A stretch of 64,000 nt of DNA from Zymobacter palmae (GCF_003610015.1 NZ_AP018933.1:1054001-1118000), one strand, 5' to 3'; counted from the stretch's first letter, positions 47,299 to 55,232 are shown. Made by a program: numbers and translations. The notes: generated by a model from the letters alone, not told the origin.

Positions 47299-48685
47299 TC
47301 ACGTCGATAATGCACGCCGTTTTTTGGCGCTGACCGATAATCAAGCCTTTCTTGACCGCAATCTGTGGGGATTGCGTCAGAAACGCGATGCGCAGATGAA
47401 AGCGCATCCTGAATGGCAGGCGCTGCGAACGCTGGCGTCCGAGATCAAGGAGCATGCGCTGTCGCATCTTGATGACTATCTGGAAATGTTCGAGCGCAAT
47501 GCGCTGGCGAATGGGGTACATGTGCACTGGGCGGAAGATGCCGAAGCGCACAATCGCATCGTGCATCAACTGCTGACGGCACACGGCGTCAAGACGCTGG
47601 TGAAGAGCAAGTCGATGTTGACGGAAGAGTGCGATATGCGTCCCTATCTGGCGGAGCGCGGTATCGAGGTGGTGGAGACCGATCTGGGCGAGCGCATTCA
47701 GCAGCTTGATAACGAGATGCCCAGTCACGTGGTGGTGCCGGCCGTGCACAAGCTGGCGCGTGATGTGTCGAAGGTGTTTGCGCGCACGCTGGGCACTGAC
47801 CCCGATAACCATGATCCGCACTATCTGGCCGAAAGACAGCGCGAGGCAACCCGCCCACTGATGCTCGCCGCGCAGGCTGGGATGACCGGGTGCAACTTCG
47901 CCGTCGCCGAAACTGGTGCGGTGACGGTCTGCACCAACGAGGGCAACGCTGACCTGAGTGCCAATCTGCCACCGTTGCATCTTGTGTCGATTGGCATCGA
48001 AAAGATCATTCCTCGCCAGCAGGATCTGGGGGTTTTCATCCGACTACTGTCACGCAGTGCACTCGGCTCTCCGATCACGCAGTACACCTCGCACTTTCGT
48101 GCGCCACGGCGTGGCGGTGAAATGCACTTCATCTTGGTTGATAACGGGCGCAGTGCCCGATTAGCAATGGCGGATTTCTGGTATTCGCTCAAGTGCATAC
48201 GCTGCAGCGCTTGCATGAATACTTGTCCGGTATACCGCCGCAGCGGCGGACTCAGCTATGGCGGGGTGTACTCTGGCCCGATCGGGGCGATTATCGACCC
48301 CACGATGGACTTCAAGCGCTACAGCACCTTGCCATTTGCATCGACCCTCAACGGCAGCTGCACCCATGTTTGTCCGGTGAAGATCAACATTCATGAACAG
48401 ATCTATAAATGGCGCGAATTAGTTGCCGAACAGCACGACCTGCCATTTATTAAGCGCAGTGCCATGAAGACGGCTGGTATCATCCTGTCGCACCCATTGC
48501 TGTACCGCGGCATGGTTAAGGCCATGCATACCACCGTACCGTATCTGCCTTCTGCGCTGGTAAATTCTCCACTGAATGCTTGGTGTGAAGGACGCGAGCT
48601 GCCACCAATGCCTAAGCAGTCGTTTCGCCAATGGTACGTCGAACACCGTCAGCACAACGATCCACACGGGGTGCATACCTCATGA
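47285..48685 (+). CDS. lutB: Lactate utilization iron-sulfur protein LutB
   Basis: 466 aa, with an N-terminal LUD domain and two 4Fe-4S motifs: CIRCSACMNTCPVY and CTHVCPVKI. AETGAVTVCTNEGNAD, GIEKIIPRQQDL and QYTSHFRAPRRGGEMHFILVDNGR are LutB/YkgF hallmarks. The start is the ATG at 47285, 7 nt after AGGAG and inside the end of lutA, so the two are translationally coupled. Confidence 0.94.
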   Translation: MHAVDHVDNARRFLALTDNQAFLDRNLWGLRQKRDAQMKAHPEWQALRTLASEIKEHALSHLDDYLEMFERNALANGVHVHWAEDAEAHNRIVHQLLTAHGVKTLVKSKSMLTEECDMRPYLAERGIEVVETDLGERIQQLDNEMPSHVVVPAVHKLARDVSKVFARTLGTDPDNHDPHYLAERQREATRPLMLAAQAGMTGCNFAVAETGAVTVCTNEGNADLSANLPPLHLVSIGIEKIIPRQQDLGVFIRLLSRSALGSPITQYTSHFRAPRRGGEMHFILVDNGRSARLAMADFWYSLKCIRCSACMNTCPVYRRSGGLSYGGVYSGPIGAIIDPTMDFKRYSTLPFASTLNGSCTHVCPVKINIHEQIYKWRELVAEQHDLPFIKRSAMKTAGIILSHPLLYRGMVKAMHTTVPYLPSALVNSPLNAWCEGRELPPMPKQSFRQWYVEHRQHNDPHGVHTS

Positions 48686-49341
48686 ACAGTCTAGAGGAAC
48701 TGGCCGCCGCCAGCGGTGAAAGCGGCACAGTAGCAACAACCGATGCACGTACCAGCATGCTGGCGGCTATCCGGCGCAACCGCCCAGAGGCACGTCCTTT
48801 GCCGGATATCCCAGCATTCGACCATCGTTCTCCGGCGACGCCTGCTGCCTTTGCAGAAGCGCTGGCGCTGATGGGCGGGCAGTGGGATAACACCTTTATC
48901 GATACCTGCCCCGATGCAGAAACGCTGGGGGCTCATGTGTGCCGGCTGTTTCCGCAGGCGCAGCGCTTCTGTAGCGCGGTCGAAGGCATTACGGGTGTCG
49001 AGGCGCTTGATCGTGATGCAGCCCCGTATGCACTGGATGATGTCGATGTGGCGATTGTGCGTGCCCGTTTCGGGATCGCAGAAACCGGATCGGTGTGGCT
49101 GAGTGAAGAGGAGTTAGGCACCAACACGCTGGGTTATCTTGCCCAGCACTTGGTGGTACTGCTTGATCCGCAGGCGATCGTCAGCGATCTGCATGCCGCC
49201 TATGCACGCGGCGATTTCAGTACCGTGCACTATGCGGTGCTGATGTCCGGACCCTCGGCTACTGCTGATATCGAAGGCATTTTGATACGCGGTGCACAGG
49301 GCGTGCGTAGCCTGCATGTGCTGGCGTGCCCGCTGGCCTAG
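48682..49341 (+). CDS. lutC: Lactate utilization protein LutC
   Basis: 219 aa LUD-domain protein, third member of the LutABC complex. ARFGIAETGSVWL, PQAIVSDLHAAYA and SGPSATADIEGILIRGAQG(V) are diagnostic. The ATG overlaps the lutB stop (ATGA). The N-terminus has a short additional Ser/Ala-rich stretch before ARTSMLAAIRRN. A terminator follows at 49466. Confidence 0.93.
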   Translation: MNSLEELAAASGESGTVATTDARTSMLAAIRRNRPEARPLPDIPAFDHRSPATPAAFAEALALMGGQWDNTFIDTCPDAETLGAHVCRLFPQAQRFCSAVEGITGVEALDRDAAPYALDDVDVAIVRARFGIAETGSVWLSEEELGTNTLGYLAQHLVVLLDPQAIVSDLHAAYARGDFSTVHYAVLMSGPSATADIEGILIRGAQGVRSLHVLACPLA

Positions 49342-49465
49342 TGGCGGGGTGGAATATAACCGTCTATCGCTAGCGAGCACGTAGCAACTGAAGTGCGGTC
49401 AGGAGGATGAGTGGGCGGCCGCGAGAAGGCGCGGCTAAATGTGACGAGCGTAACGTTGCGGATTC

Positions 49466-49501
49466 AAAAAGACCGGAGTCATAGCGGCTCAGGTCTTTTT
49501 T
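49466..49501 (+). terminator. Terminator of the lut operon
   Basis: AAAAAGACC / GGTCTTTTT arms around a loop with a small inner stem, ending in a T-run. It lies between convergent genes and may serve both. Confidence 0.75.
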
Positions 49502-49540
49502 ATGATCGAACAGCATCCCGCAGGCGTTCATTGCGGCGGG

Positions 49541-50041
49541 TTAGCGGACGAAGCGATGCCCATTGCGGTTGGCAAAGTGCCACACATGGCCATCGAGCGA
49601 TACGCTCAGGGGCACATCGCGCACTACCTGCTGTGCCCACCAGTTGACATCGTTGGTGTCGACGGGAATTTGGTCGGTCACGATCTCAGGATTGTCACTG
49701 CTTTCGCCCTGCACCATGATCTGGCGACCGTTGACGGTAATGGGGTAGGGCGCATCACCACTATGGCCTTCAGGCAGATACAGAAAGATGAACGGATTGG
49801 CATTTTGGCAGCCTCGGCACGCGTAGCCACCGAGCAGTATCTCGGGATCTTCATCGGCCGAAATCCTCCCCTTGACCTGAACGCCCCCCTGAGCGGCATC
49901 AAACACGTCTTCGCTGATGTCCCAACTGGCAGCCTGCGACGTGGCCGTCAGCAGTAGCCCAATGCTCAGGCCAACGGCCTTCACCGCTAATGAGCGGATA
50001 CGTGAAGAAAAAGGCCAGAAAGGTGCGACGCGATTCTGCAT
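49541..50041 (-). CDS. Hypothetical secreted protein
   Basis: 166 aa. Positively charged N-terminus, then the hydrophobic run AVKAVGLSIGLLLTATSQA with a likely signal peptidase site before ASWDIS, so it is probably periplasmic. The mature part contains a CxxC pair (GGYACRGCQNANPF), possibly a disulfide or metal site. No family recognised. It converges on lutC and lies downstream of dusA on the same strand, with a 50-bp gap. Confidence 0.65.
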   Translation of the reverse strand: MQNRVAPFWPFSSRIRSLAVKAVGLSIGLLLTATSQAASWDISEDVFDAAQGGVQVKGRISADEDPEILLGGYACRGCQNANPFIFLYLPEGHSGDAPYPITVNGRQIMVQGESSDNPEIVTDQIPVDTNDVNWWAQQVVRDVPLSVSLDGHVWHFANRNGHRFVR

Positions 50042-50091
50042 AGTGGTATTCCGTATAACAAAGAACGTTCGATAAGGGCTGAACGATAGGC

Positions 50092-51147
50092 TTACTCAGT
50101 GTCGACGCTGGGGCGAGGCATGGCGGCGGCCTGCATCATCTGCAGTGCTTCGTCGAACACCTCAATTCCTGCGCCTTTGACAGTGGTCCTTTCAGACAGT
50201 AAGCGGCGAAACGCGCGGCCGCTGCGTTGACCGTGGAACAGGCCCAGCATAGGTTTGCACAAGGTGTGCAGGCGCACGCCTTCGGCCAGACGCTGCTCGA
50301 CATACGGGCGGTAGGCTTGCATGACGTCAATGCGTGACGGTACGGGAGCCGTTGCGCCGAAGATGAGCCGGTCAACGTCGGCCAGCAGATATGGGGAGTG
50401 ATAGGCCTCACGACCGATCATCACGCTATCGACGTATTGAAGCTGCTGCTGACAGGCCTCCAGTGAGGTGATGCCCCCATTGATGCCAATGTGAAGGTTG
50501 GGACGAGCGGCCTTGAGGCGGTGCACGCGGTCGTAGTCGAGCGGTGGAATATCACGGTTTTCTTTCGGCGACAGCCCTTGCAGCCACGCTTTGCGGGCAT
50601 GAACGATGAAGGTTCGGCAGCCTGCACCCGCCACGGTGTCGATGAACTGGGTCAGGTGGGCTTCACTGTCCTGATCGTCGATCCCGATCCGGCACTTCAC
50701 CGTCACCGGTACATCAACGGCACGCTGCATGGCCTCTACGGCACGTGCGACCTTGTCGGGGTGCGCCATCAGGCAGGCACCGATCATGTTGTTCTGCACG
50801 CGATCACTGGGACAACCCACATTCAGGTTGATCTCGTCGTAGCCCCATTGCTGGCCGATTGCGGCACACTCGGCCAGTTCGACGGGGTCACTTCCCCCGA
50901 GCTGCAGCGCAATGGGGTGCTCTACGTCGCTATAGTCGAGGAAACGACCGCGCGGCGTGCCGTGCAAAATGGCTCCCGTCGTGACCATCTCTGAATAGAG
51001 CAGCGCATGGCGTGTCAGACAGCGAGCGAAAGCGCGGTAGTCACGTGTTGTCCAGTCCAGCATCGGCGCAACGGAAAAGCGTCGAGCGGTATCGGCAGCA
51101 GGTGCCGCAGCGCCTGAAAGCGCGTCGTATCGAGTATCAGTGGCCAT
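50092..51147 (-). CDS. dusA: tRNA-dihydrouridine(20/20a) synthase DusA
   Basis: 351 aa FMN enzyme that reduces U20/U20a in the tRNA D-loop. FSVAPMLDWTTRDYRAFAR, the catalytic-cysteine motif NVGCPSDRVQNNMIGACLM, VTVKCRIGIDD, FIVHARKAWLQGLSPKENR and GINGGI are all DusA-specific. Length is typical. The 5' part of dusA is a known integration site for genomic islands and prophages; here an island-like AT-rich region lies upstream, from 51.2 kb onward, but no integrase gene or duplicated dusA end was found. Confidence 0.95.
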   Translation of the reverse strand: MATDTRYDALSGAAAPAADTARRFSVAPMLDWTTRDYRAFARCLTRHALLYSEMVTTGAILHGTPRGRFLDYSDVEHPIALQLGGSDPVELAECAAIGQQWGYDEINLNVGCPSDRVQNNMIGACLMAHPDKVARAVEAMQRAVDVPVTVKCRIGIDDQDSEAHLTQFIDTVAGAGCRTFIVHARKAWLQGLSPKENRDIPPLDYDRVHRLKAARPNLHIGINGGITSLEACQQQLQYVDSVMIGREAYHSPYLLADVDRLIFGATAPVPSRIDVMQAYRPYVEQRLAEGVRLHTLCKPMLGLFHGQRSGRAFRRLLSERTTVKGAGIEVFDEALQMMQAAAMPRPSVDTE

Positions 51148-52089
51148 AAAGTGGTATATCAGTAAAGGTCAGAGGCGGGATTGTCGCATATCTCGTATGC
51201 TAAGGCATAGGCTGCTATTTATTGATATGGGTAAATAGCGCTGTACTAAACGAGTGAAAAGCGCTTCATAAGAAGTCCATTACATGCGCCTTTTTATAGA
51301 CCACGCTTTTTATCACGACAAAATGCCTATATTGGTCAACGAAACATACACGGTGCGGTATGCGACGGTGCCACTTCGTTCTTAATAAACGATTAATAGT
51401 AGGGGCACGAACCTGAGCAATAAAGGTTCGCTGGTCGGCTTACTGTGAGCGTTGCGGCATCCGACTACGAAGTGCGGGTCTCAGAGCGTTCAAGTGATGC
51501 GAGCATCACGAACCCAGGGCGGATCATAACCGCATTGCTAGTTCGTGGGAGGTTTGGCTTCAGAGCCATCACCCGCATCGAAAAGGCAGTTTACACGTTG
51601 TCTGGCATAGCGCTCTATTTATGGGGGTTCATAAAAGGTGAAGTATCAGAGTGGACCGCTGGACAATGGAAACAATAGTGAGCGAGCGTATTAATCGTTT
51701 AGTGGCCCTATATTGTCGGTACGTCCTCTTTTTATTAGAAAATCCCTATTAGAAAATCCCGTTTCGTAAAGAAAGTCACTGTTGTGCATATTCGCAGTAG
51801 CACGCGCTTACGGAGGCTTGGGTGTATTGACGACTTGTTATTACTGGTTGAGTGTATCGCAGTGAGGCTTTGGTTCTTTCTGCCTTGCAACAGCGACAAG
51901 GGTGAGGTGGTGCGTAAAAGCGCGCATTGATATCGGAGGGCATGAATGCTGCTGCACCAGACCCACATGCTCTAATTGCCCTGCCATGCTCGGCATGGTG
52001 AGTCGCATCCGAGCGGGTGGTAATCGCAGGCCCATGACGGTGAATCAAAAACGCCATGTGCATGCAGGCAGCAGCAATCGCTCTTTAGA

Positions 52090-52205
52090 GCGTGCTTCAT
52101 AACCTCAATACCATGCCATTGAAGAGGCTTTAAACCACAAAAATTGCGGTAAAAGGCATCTATTTTAGAAAGGATGAAAGCAATCACTTAGGTTATGAAA
52201 CAGCC
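52090..52205 (-). repeat. MITE-like element, copy 2 (about 116 bp)
   Basis: On the minus strand it begins GGCTGTTTCATAACCTAAG and ends GGTTATGAAGCACGC. The two ends are imperfect inverted repeats, with TTCATAACCT shared exactly. It is homologous along its length to 32216-32329, with a few short indels. It sits 6 bp outside the ybiI terminator. No target-site duplication was obvious. Confidence 0.5.
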
Positions 52206-52210
52206 TTTTA

Positions 52211-52247
52211 ATAAGAAGCAAAACGGCCTGCAATAACGCAGGCCGTT
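52211..52247 (-). terminator. Terminator after ybiI
   Basis: AACGGCCTGC / GCAGGCCGTT perfect 10-bp stem with a 6-nt loop, followed on the minus strand by TTGCTTCTT. Confidence 0.85.
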
Positions 52248-52251
52248 GATA

Positions 52252-52521
52252 TCAACGTAACTGAGAGTCCTTGCTGCCACGACGGTTGTAGCTGTCGTGA
52301 AAGCGCTTGTCGTGACTGGCCTGGCACTCGATGCAGTATTGGCAGCCGGGAGATGCTTTTCGGCGCGCTTCCGGGATAGGCTCACCGCACTCCAGACAGT
52401 GGGTGCGGCTGGGACGTGACTGTGAGCGTTCCAGCTGTGATCGAGCGTGATCGACCGCATTATCAAGCGTTGCAGCAATCGTATCCTGAACGCCATCTGC
52501 TGGACCAAAACCTGATGCCAT
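52252..52521 (-). CDS. ybiI: DksA/TraR-type C4 zinc finger protein (YbiI-like)
   Basis: 89 aa, nearly the length of E. coli YbiI, with the same opening (MASGF) and the same ending (YNRRGSKDSQLR). The zinc finger is CLECGEPIPEARRKASPGCQYCIEC. Relatives are small DksA-like proteins that may touch RNA polymerase; the role of YbiI is unknown. The ATG at 52521 has AGGAGG 7 nt upstream. Its 5' end, ribosome binding site and promoter are duplicated at 56087-56357. Confidence 0.92.
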   Translation of the reverse strand: MASGFGPADGVQDTIAATLDNAVDHARSQLERSQSRPSRTHCLECGEPIPEARRKASPGCQYCIECQASHDKRFHDSYNRRGSKDSQLR

Positions 52522-52772
52522 AGATGTGCCTCCTGATAGATAAATCACTGTTGCTGTCTATCTATATAGGGGCATTAATGGCGATTTTCAAGTTGGATGT
52601 CAGCATGATCGCGTCAAATAATGCTATCGCAGTGATAGATGGTCTATATGTTGTGCCAACTCACTGATGGCTCAGTGGCTATAGCCTTCACAATAAAAGA
52701 GTGCGTTTTCATCACCCCATGAAGCGGGTCAAAGGCATGACCATAAGGGAGGCGTATCGCGCTACAAGGCTT
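52497..52772 (-). repeat. Direct repeat A flanking the accessory cassette (276 bp)
   Basis: Covers the first eight codons of ybiI and its upstream region. It matches 56087-56357 in the same orientation with about 14 substitutions and two small indels (4 and 1 nt) by visual alignment, about 94% identity. Left limit CTGCTGGACC, right limit CTACAAGGCTT. Confidence 0.93.
52563..52591 (-). promoter_or_regulatory. Promoter of ybiI
   Basis: Minus-strand TTGAAA (52591-52586), 17 nt, TATATA (52568-52563). The start codon is 42 bp further on. In the duplicated copy the -35 reads TTAAAA with the same 17-nt spacing and an unchanged -10. Confidence 0.6.
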
Positions 52773-53048
52773 AGGTTCTGTACGAAAACGTTTTTTGGTA
52801 CGCTTGATCGCACACATTAACCGGGGTTGTTTCATGGCAGGGCGTTACGAGCTTCCTGAAGGTACATGGCCCCTGATTGCTTATCTTTTTGAGCGTAAAA
52901 AACAACGTTGTGACCGACTCCACTGATCGCTGTAGTTCTGCTCGCATGGCGTGCGTTGTCGTGGCGCGTTTGTGAAAAATCTGAGCCATGGATCACCTCC
53001 TGAAAGAGGTGTATACCAACTTCCCAGGACCAAATACCTAGGAGAGAG
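52773..53048. other. Short gap between repeat A and the LuxR gene
   Basis: 276 bp. No coding region supported. The downstream flank of the LuxR-type gene carries no clear intrinsic terminator. Confidence 0.4.
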
Positions 53049-53780
53049 TTAATGGAGAAGGTTTAAGTAGATTGCTTTGACGACAGCTGAGGTTTTATTG
53101 GAAGCATTGAGTTTGTACATTGCTTTTCGAAGATGAAAATTAATAGTGCTGTTACTTAAGATTAATATTTGTGCTATTTCATCAGCAGTTTTACCATCAC
53201 CTGTCCATTTTAAAACTTCTTTTTCGCGCTCTGAAAGTTGTACAACAGGCCTCAATTTAATTTGGTTCATTCTAGCTAGCACTGCTGTTGCAACCCATTG
53301 TAGCTTAAAATCTACATACTCAAAATGTTTCTTAGTTAATATAAAAGGGCTGTCAACCAAAAACATGCTATACATATTTTCAGCTTCTATTATAGACTGC
53401 GCCCAACCACCTAGATGACCAGAACCATGATATTCTTCCCACATTTCAGGTGCTTGTTGAAATAGTGGTTCATCTGATGTGCCTCCCCAAAATATTGGTT
53501 CTATTGATTGTGAACAGTGCTTTCGAAGTGGTGAGTTATCATATTCTCCATTTTCTGCTTTTTTGCTAATCTTATCTTCATTTGAACTTAATGCAGAAAA
53601 TCTGTGTTTAGCTAAAGGCATAGGTAGTTTCGAACGAAAGCCACAATAATCAAACCCCCAATTCTTTACTATTTTGAGCGTTGTGTCTAAAACATCTTGC
53701 ATATCTGTTGCATTATTCAATCTATTGTATAAATCTATCTGCCAGTGACTGTTCATTTTGTCGCACCCTACATTTACCAT
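53049..53780 (-). CDS. LuxR-family regulator (solo) with altered ligand pocket
   Basis: 243 aa with an N-terminal autoinducer-binding domain and a C-terminal LuxR helix-turn-helix (LSEREKEVLKWTGDGKTADEIAQILILSNSTINFHL). Aligned to TraR numbering by its conserved P71 (P84) and W85 (W98 in EPIFWGG), the AHL-contact positions W57, Y61 and D70 are K70, K74 and S83 here. It may therefore bind another signal or none. No luxI gene is in the window. The start may be 53780 or the ATG at 53756. The base composition is AT-rich, like the neighbouring toxin genes and unlike the chromosome around, which suggests transfer. Confidence 0.85.
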   Translation of the reverse strand: MVNVGCDKMNSHWQIDLYNRLNNATDMQDVLDTTLKIVKNWGFDYCGFRSKLPMPLAKHRFSALSSNEDKISKKAENGEYDNSPLRKHCSQSIEPIFWGGTSDEPLFQQAPEMWEEYHGSGHLGGWAQSIIEAENMYSMFLVDSPFILTKKHFEYVDFKLQWVATAVLARMNQIKLRPVVQLSEREKEVLKWTGDGKTADEIAQILILSNSTINFHLRKAMYKLNASNKTSAVVKAIYLNLLH

Positions 53781-53846
53781 TATTTATCTCATTACTGTAA
53801 AGAAATCTACGTGTGAAACCACTGCGCGAAAGAACAGCTACAAAAA

Positions 53847-53875
53847 AATAGACCCACTTTTTGAGTGGGCCTATT
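53847..53875 (-). terminator. Intrinsic terminator upstream of the LuxR gene
   Basis: Minus-strand AATAGGCCCACT, loop, AGTGGGTCTATT (one mismatch), followed by seven T. It is a good terminator on the minus strand, yet no gene of at least 60 codons ends just before it. It could close a small RNA or act as an attenuator in the LuxR leader. Confidence 0.7.
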
Positions 53876-54035
53876 GGGAAGAGGTTACTTAAGTGCTATA
53901 ATATATCGTTATAAACATGGAGAAAAGATTAATTTATTAATAGAAAAAGTGAAAGAAACTAGATAAGTGCAAGGAAAATACGTTAGTAATACTCTCTATA
54001 AAAACGTTTTAATAATGACTGGCAGATATATTGAC

Positions 54036-54119
54036 ATGGGCATTAATGCTATCTGCTATCTGCTATCTGCTATCTGCTATCTGCTATCTGCTATCTGCTA
54101 TCTGCTATCTGCTATATAG
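54036..54119 (+). CDS. Micro-ORF made of heptapeptide repeats (doubtful)
   Basis: 27 codons starting MGINAIC and continuing as YLLSAIC repeats, encoded by the 7-bp tandem repeat. The product would be very hydrophobic. Gain of one repeat would place the ATG in frame with a downstream open stretch (to about 54243). There is no clear ribosome binding site, so translation is unproven. Confidence 0.2.
   Translation: MGINAICYLLSAICYLLSAICYLLSAI
54050..54112 (+). repeat. Tandem heptanucleotide repeat, nine perfect TATCTGC copies
   Basis: 63 bp of exactly nine TATCTGC units, bounded by GC on the left and TATATAGATAG on the right. Perfect identity implies recent slippage. It lies between hcp and the LuxR gene. 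Confidence 0.97.
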
Positions 54120-54264
54120 ATAGTATTTTGGAGGAGAAAGAGGTATGTTTAAATACAGTGGATGAGATTATAGAAGTTCATGAATTCGTATTTAATTATT
54201 ATTTTAATAAAGATTATCAAAATAGCATGATAATAAAATAGCACTCATAAATAATTTTGATTGG

Positions 54265-54296
54265 AATAAGAAGCCCGCACATGCGGGCTTCTTATT
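54265..54296. terminator. Terminator after hcp, possibly bidirectional
   Basis: AATAAGAAGCCCGC / GCGGGCTTCTTATT, a perfect 14-bp stem with a 4-nt loop. It lies 19 bp after the hcp stop on the minus strand. On the plus strand it is followed by CTTT. Confidence 0.85.
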
Positions 54297-54315
54297 CTTT
54301 ACACTGACTTCAAGA

Positions 54316-54813
54316 TTACGAAGCATACGTTTTATTAGCTACGCGATCCCAGCCACCGCTGATGTTACCCCCAGCCTGGCCTGTTGCACGGCTCTGCTGG
54401 ATGTATGTGAACGAGATACGGCCGTAGTTAAAACTCACATGTTCAAGAGGTAAGTCATCATGAGTGCTCCCAAACGCCGAAACGTTTGTAATAATGACTT
54501 CTTCGAGTTTTATCTGAAGGTACTTTTCTTGTTTACCGCCTGCACGATTCACATGAACAATAATGTTTTTTAAATGCTTTCCTGACGCACATAATTCAAA
54601 CAATTTAGGAGATGCTTTATCAATATGCTTGCTAATACTAAAATCTGGGAAGTTTGATTTTCCGGCAGTAGCACCGCCCGCACTTGATGCTGTGGTTGAA
54701 ATAATTTGCTCTACTGTGTAGCGAAAGTCTGTGATTTCGATCCAATCTTTATGATTGCTGTCGAGTGCTTCGCCAACAATTCCATCAATTTTTAAATAAG
54801 CATCAAAAGCCAT
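54316..54813 (-). CDS. hcp: Type VI secretion Hcp tube protein
   Basis: 165 aa, normal Hcp size. Hexameric rings of Hcp stack into the inner tube of the type VI secretion system and can carry small effectors in their lumen. Family features: start MAFDAYLKIDGIVGEA, a SISKHIDKASPKLFELCASGKHL region, then EEVIITNV and LEHVSFNYGRISFTYI; the C-terminal tail is GGWDRVANKTYAS. No other T6SS core gene lies in the window, so this is an auxiliary hcp. The two genes transcribed ahead of it encode a muramidase and a lysozyme inhibitor, 17 bp upstream. Confidence 0.93.
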   Translation of the reverse strand: MAFDAYLKIDGIVGEALDSNHKDWIEITDFRYTVEQIISTTASSAGGATAGKSNFPDFSISKHIDKASPKLFELCASGKHLKNIIVHVNRAGGKQEKYLQIKLEEVIITNVSAFGSTHDDLPLEHVSFNYGRISFTYIQQSRATGQAGGNISGGWDRVANKTYAS

Positions 54814-54830
54814 TTTAACAACCTTAATAT

Positions 54831-55232
54831 TTAGTTTGTAATAAAGAAGTTTTTATAAGACTTAGTTCGTTCAACATATCTATCGTAAGTACATGCTAAG
54901 TAGGCAGTACCATAAGCCTCGCCATCCTCTTCTCCGGCAGACATGGCTCTCATCTTACAATCTTCTTCTATCAACTTTAACCACTTAGTATTCACCATTT
55001 TTTCTTTCTTGACAAATATTTTGTAGTCATCTGTCATTTTTGAAACTTCGGTTATATACTTGCTTCTTATTTTACCATATTCCTCTTTCTGACTTTCTAT
55101 TTTTTCATTAAAGCATTCCGTTACTTTGTATGCGTATGGTTCGTCATAGCAAGAATTGATTTCTTTGGCATGACAAATACTTAAAGGAATAAAACTTAGT
55201 AGAAAAAGTATTTTAGAAGTCCGAAGGGCCAC
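54831..55232 (-). CDS. LprI-like lysozyme inhibitor, probable immunity protein
   Basis: 133 aa from a GTG start at 55232 that has GAGGAA 6 nt upstream and overlaps the end of the toxin gene by 20 nt. Signal peptide ALRTSKILFLLSFIPLSICHA, then a mature helical domain with four cysteines (NSCYDE, TECFNE, EEDCKM, LACTYDR). The pattern W-LKLIEEDC...AYLACTYDRYVERTKSY resembles the LprI/DUF1311 family, some members of which inhibit lysozyme. Periplasmic location is where protection against a muramidase is needed. The immunity role is inferred from the gene order toxin-immunity-hcp. Confidence 0.75.
   Translation of the reverse strand: MALRTSKILFLLSFIPLSICHAKEINSCYDEPYAYKVTECFNEKIESQKEEYGKIRSKYITEVSKMTDDYKIFVKKEKMVNTKWLKLIEEDCKMRAMSAGEEDGEAYGTAYLACTYDRYVERTKSYKNFFITN

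Larger units (their letters stand above)
51148..52251. other. Gene-free region between dusA and ybiI
   Basis: About 1.1 kb without a convincing gene. A 77-codon plus-strand frame at 51445-51678 ends with one hydrophobic segment (AVYTLSGIALYLWGFIKG) but lacks a ribosome binding site and any recognisable family. Its right part contains the second MITE-like element. It probably consists of decayed accessory DNA. Confidence 0.5.

Noticed and set aside
51445-51678. 77-codon plus-strand frame with one hydrophobic segment
   Set aside because: GTG start without a ribosome binding site, no recognisable family, and located in decayed-looking DNA. Kept only as a note.
51972-52187. 71-codon minus-strand frame (KIDAFYRNFCGLKPLQW...)
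   Set aside because: Lies mostly in the MITE-like element. Considered as a transposase remnant, but no transposase motif could be recognised.
52644-52835. 63-codon minus-strand frame within direct repeat A
   Set aside because: Not kept open in the same way in repeat B because of the 4-nt indel; the sequence is better explained as the ybiI upstream region.
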